Source: Thiohalobacter sp. (lineage in GTDB: Bacteria > Pseudomonadota > Gammaproteobacteria > DSM-19610). Taken from it: a stretch of DNA of 5,073 nt. Every line of letters begins with the position of its first letter. Position 1 is the stretch's first letter. The stretch is taken from assembly GCA_027080445.1 (NCBI GenBank), contig JALWRY010000274.1:1-5073 (forward strand), written 5' to 3'. The notes beneath the pieces are model-generated. The model was not told the DNA's origin, searched no databases, and worked only from the letters and a program-made list of their open reading frames with translations. Below are positions 4,521 through 5,073 of this stretch, one piece after another. The translations under genes and the position numbers were made by a program.

Positions 4521-5073
4521 ATGACTGACGCACGCCTCCCCCTTATCACTGAACCGGAACAGCTCGAAGCCGTCCTCGGCAACGACAAGCTGGTAGTGGT
4601 ACACATCTCCAAACCGGAACGCTACGCCGAGTTTCACATACCGGGCGCCATTTACCTGCAGGGACCACAGTTCGTGCGTGTGGAAAAGCCGGTCATGGGC
4701 CTGCTGCCGCATGCGAGCGATCTTCAACAATTACTGGAAGCCTGCGGTATTAGTCCGGACACCCATGTCGTTGCCTGTGACGATGAAGGTGGCGGCTGGG
4801 CCAGTCGCCTGCTCTGGACACTGGACTGCATCGGCCACCAGCATTTTTCCCTGCTGAACGGCGGGCTGGTAAGCTGGGTCAGCGAAGGCTTCCCGATCAG
4901 CCGGGATAACGCCCACCCCGGCACAGGCCACTACCCGTTGTCATACCAGGACGGGCCGGTGGCGAATGCCGACTATATCCTCGAGCGCCTCGGCAACACG
5001 GACTTCATCCCGCTGGACAGCCGCACGCCACAGGAATACACCGGGGCGAAAAAACTGGCGGCGCGCGGTGGAC
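4521..5073 (+). CDS. rhdA: Tandem-domain rhodanese / thiosulfate sulfurtransferase RhdA, N-terminal part (3' end outside window)
   Basis: RhdA-type enzymes transfer sulfane sulfur from thiosulfate or a persulfide to cyanide or other thiophilic acceptors through a cysteine persulfide. The frame is open from ATG 4521 to the window edge, giving 184 residues of a protein normally about 270 long. The first rhodanese domain shows RYAEFHIPGA (34-43), DDEGGGWASRLLW (87-99) and LNGGLVSW. In tandem rhodaneses this domain is the inactive one, with Asp in the catalytic loop; here it reads ACDDEGGG, with Cys86 beside the loop. The second domain has begun (PLDSRTPQEYTG); its catalytic Cys would lie past the edge. 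The pattern closely follows Azotobacter/Pseudomonas RhdA as I recall it. In Pseudomonas rhdA is followed by psd (phosphatidylserine decarboxylase), which would be expected next. No Shine-Dalgarno precedes the start. The gene is GC-rich like the left flank. Confidence 0.9.
   Translation, partial: MTDARLPLITEPEQLEAVLGNDKLVVVHISKPERYAEFHIPGAIYLQGPQFVRVEKPVMGLLPHASDLQQLLEACGISPDTHVVACDDEGGGWASRLLWTLDCIGHQHFSLLNGGLVSWVSEGFPISRDNAHPGTGHYPLSYQDGPVANADYILERLGNTDFIPLDSRTPQEYTGAKKLAARGG

Noticed and set aside
4506..4931. Minus-strand open frames opposite rhdA
   Set aside because: The plus-strand frame gives a clear rhodanese; the opposite frames show no family features.
1..5073. CRISPR array, prophage or toxin-antitoxin genes
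   Set aside because: No regularly spaced direct repeats, phage structural or integrase genes, or small paired toxin-antitoxin frames were seen.

Overview
The window is chromosomal DNA that looks gammaproteobacterial, of the Pseudomonas/Azotobacter to purple-sulfur-bacterium type. The flanks are GC-rich, carry glcE-glcF in a tight operon, and hold a tandem-domain rhodanese very close to Azotobacter/Pseudomonas RhdA. A short scrap resembling the start of a Pseudomonas-type REP repeat (GTAGGAGCGGGCT) lies after glcF. The lineage is inferred from similarity I recognise by eye, not from a search.

Layout. Positions 1-701 (+) are the C-terminal two thirds of GlcE, the FAD-linked subunit of glycolate oxidase. 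Positions 704-1906 (+) are complete GlcF, the iron-sulfur subunit, 2 bases downstream. A 54-base convergent gap follows. Positions 1961-2482 (-) encode a small polytopic membrane protein of unknown function, starting at GTG. From about 2568 to 4227 the base composition drops sharply, and two genes run on the minus strand: a J-domain (DnaJ-like) protein (3365-4201) and then a class III nucleotide-cyclase-like protein (2569-3291). A 319-base non-coding stretch with inverted repeats follows. GC-rich DNA returns with the rhodanese gene rhdA (4521 to beyond the window end, +).

The AT-rich pair is the notable part. It reads as an insertion between ordinary metabolic genes. On the minus strand a 7-base integron core site (GTTAGGC) sits 19 bases before the J-domain start codon. 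The cyclase-like gene ends in a stop codon embedded in GCTTAAC, followed by sequence resembling the first half of an attC site. This suggests a two-gene cassette inserted outside a normal integron; no integrase gene is visible. The cyclase-like protein keeps both metal-binding aspartate motifs (DIEGFS and LGDGF) but seems to lack the usual Asn-x3-Arg transition-state pair. A chaperone-type J-domain protein paired with a small stand-alone cyclase-like protein is not a standard arrangement I recognise. It could be a signalling or defence module loosely comparable to Pycsar, but no known effector domain is visible, so that role is inference only.

The flanking genes are housekeeping: GlcE and GlcF, with GlcD presumably just upstream, oxidise glycolate to glyoxylate, and RhdA moves sulfane sulfur.
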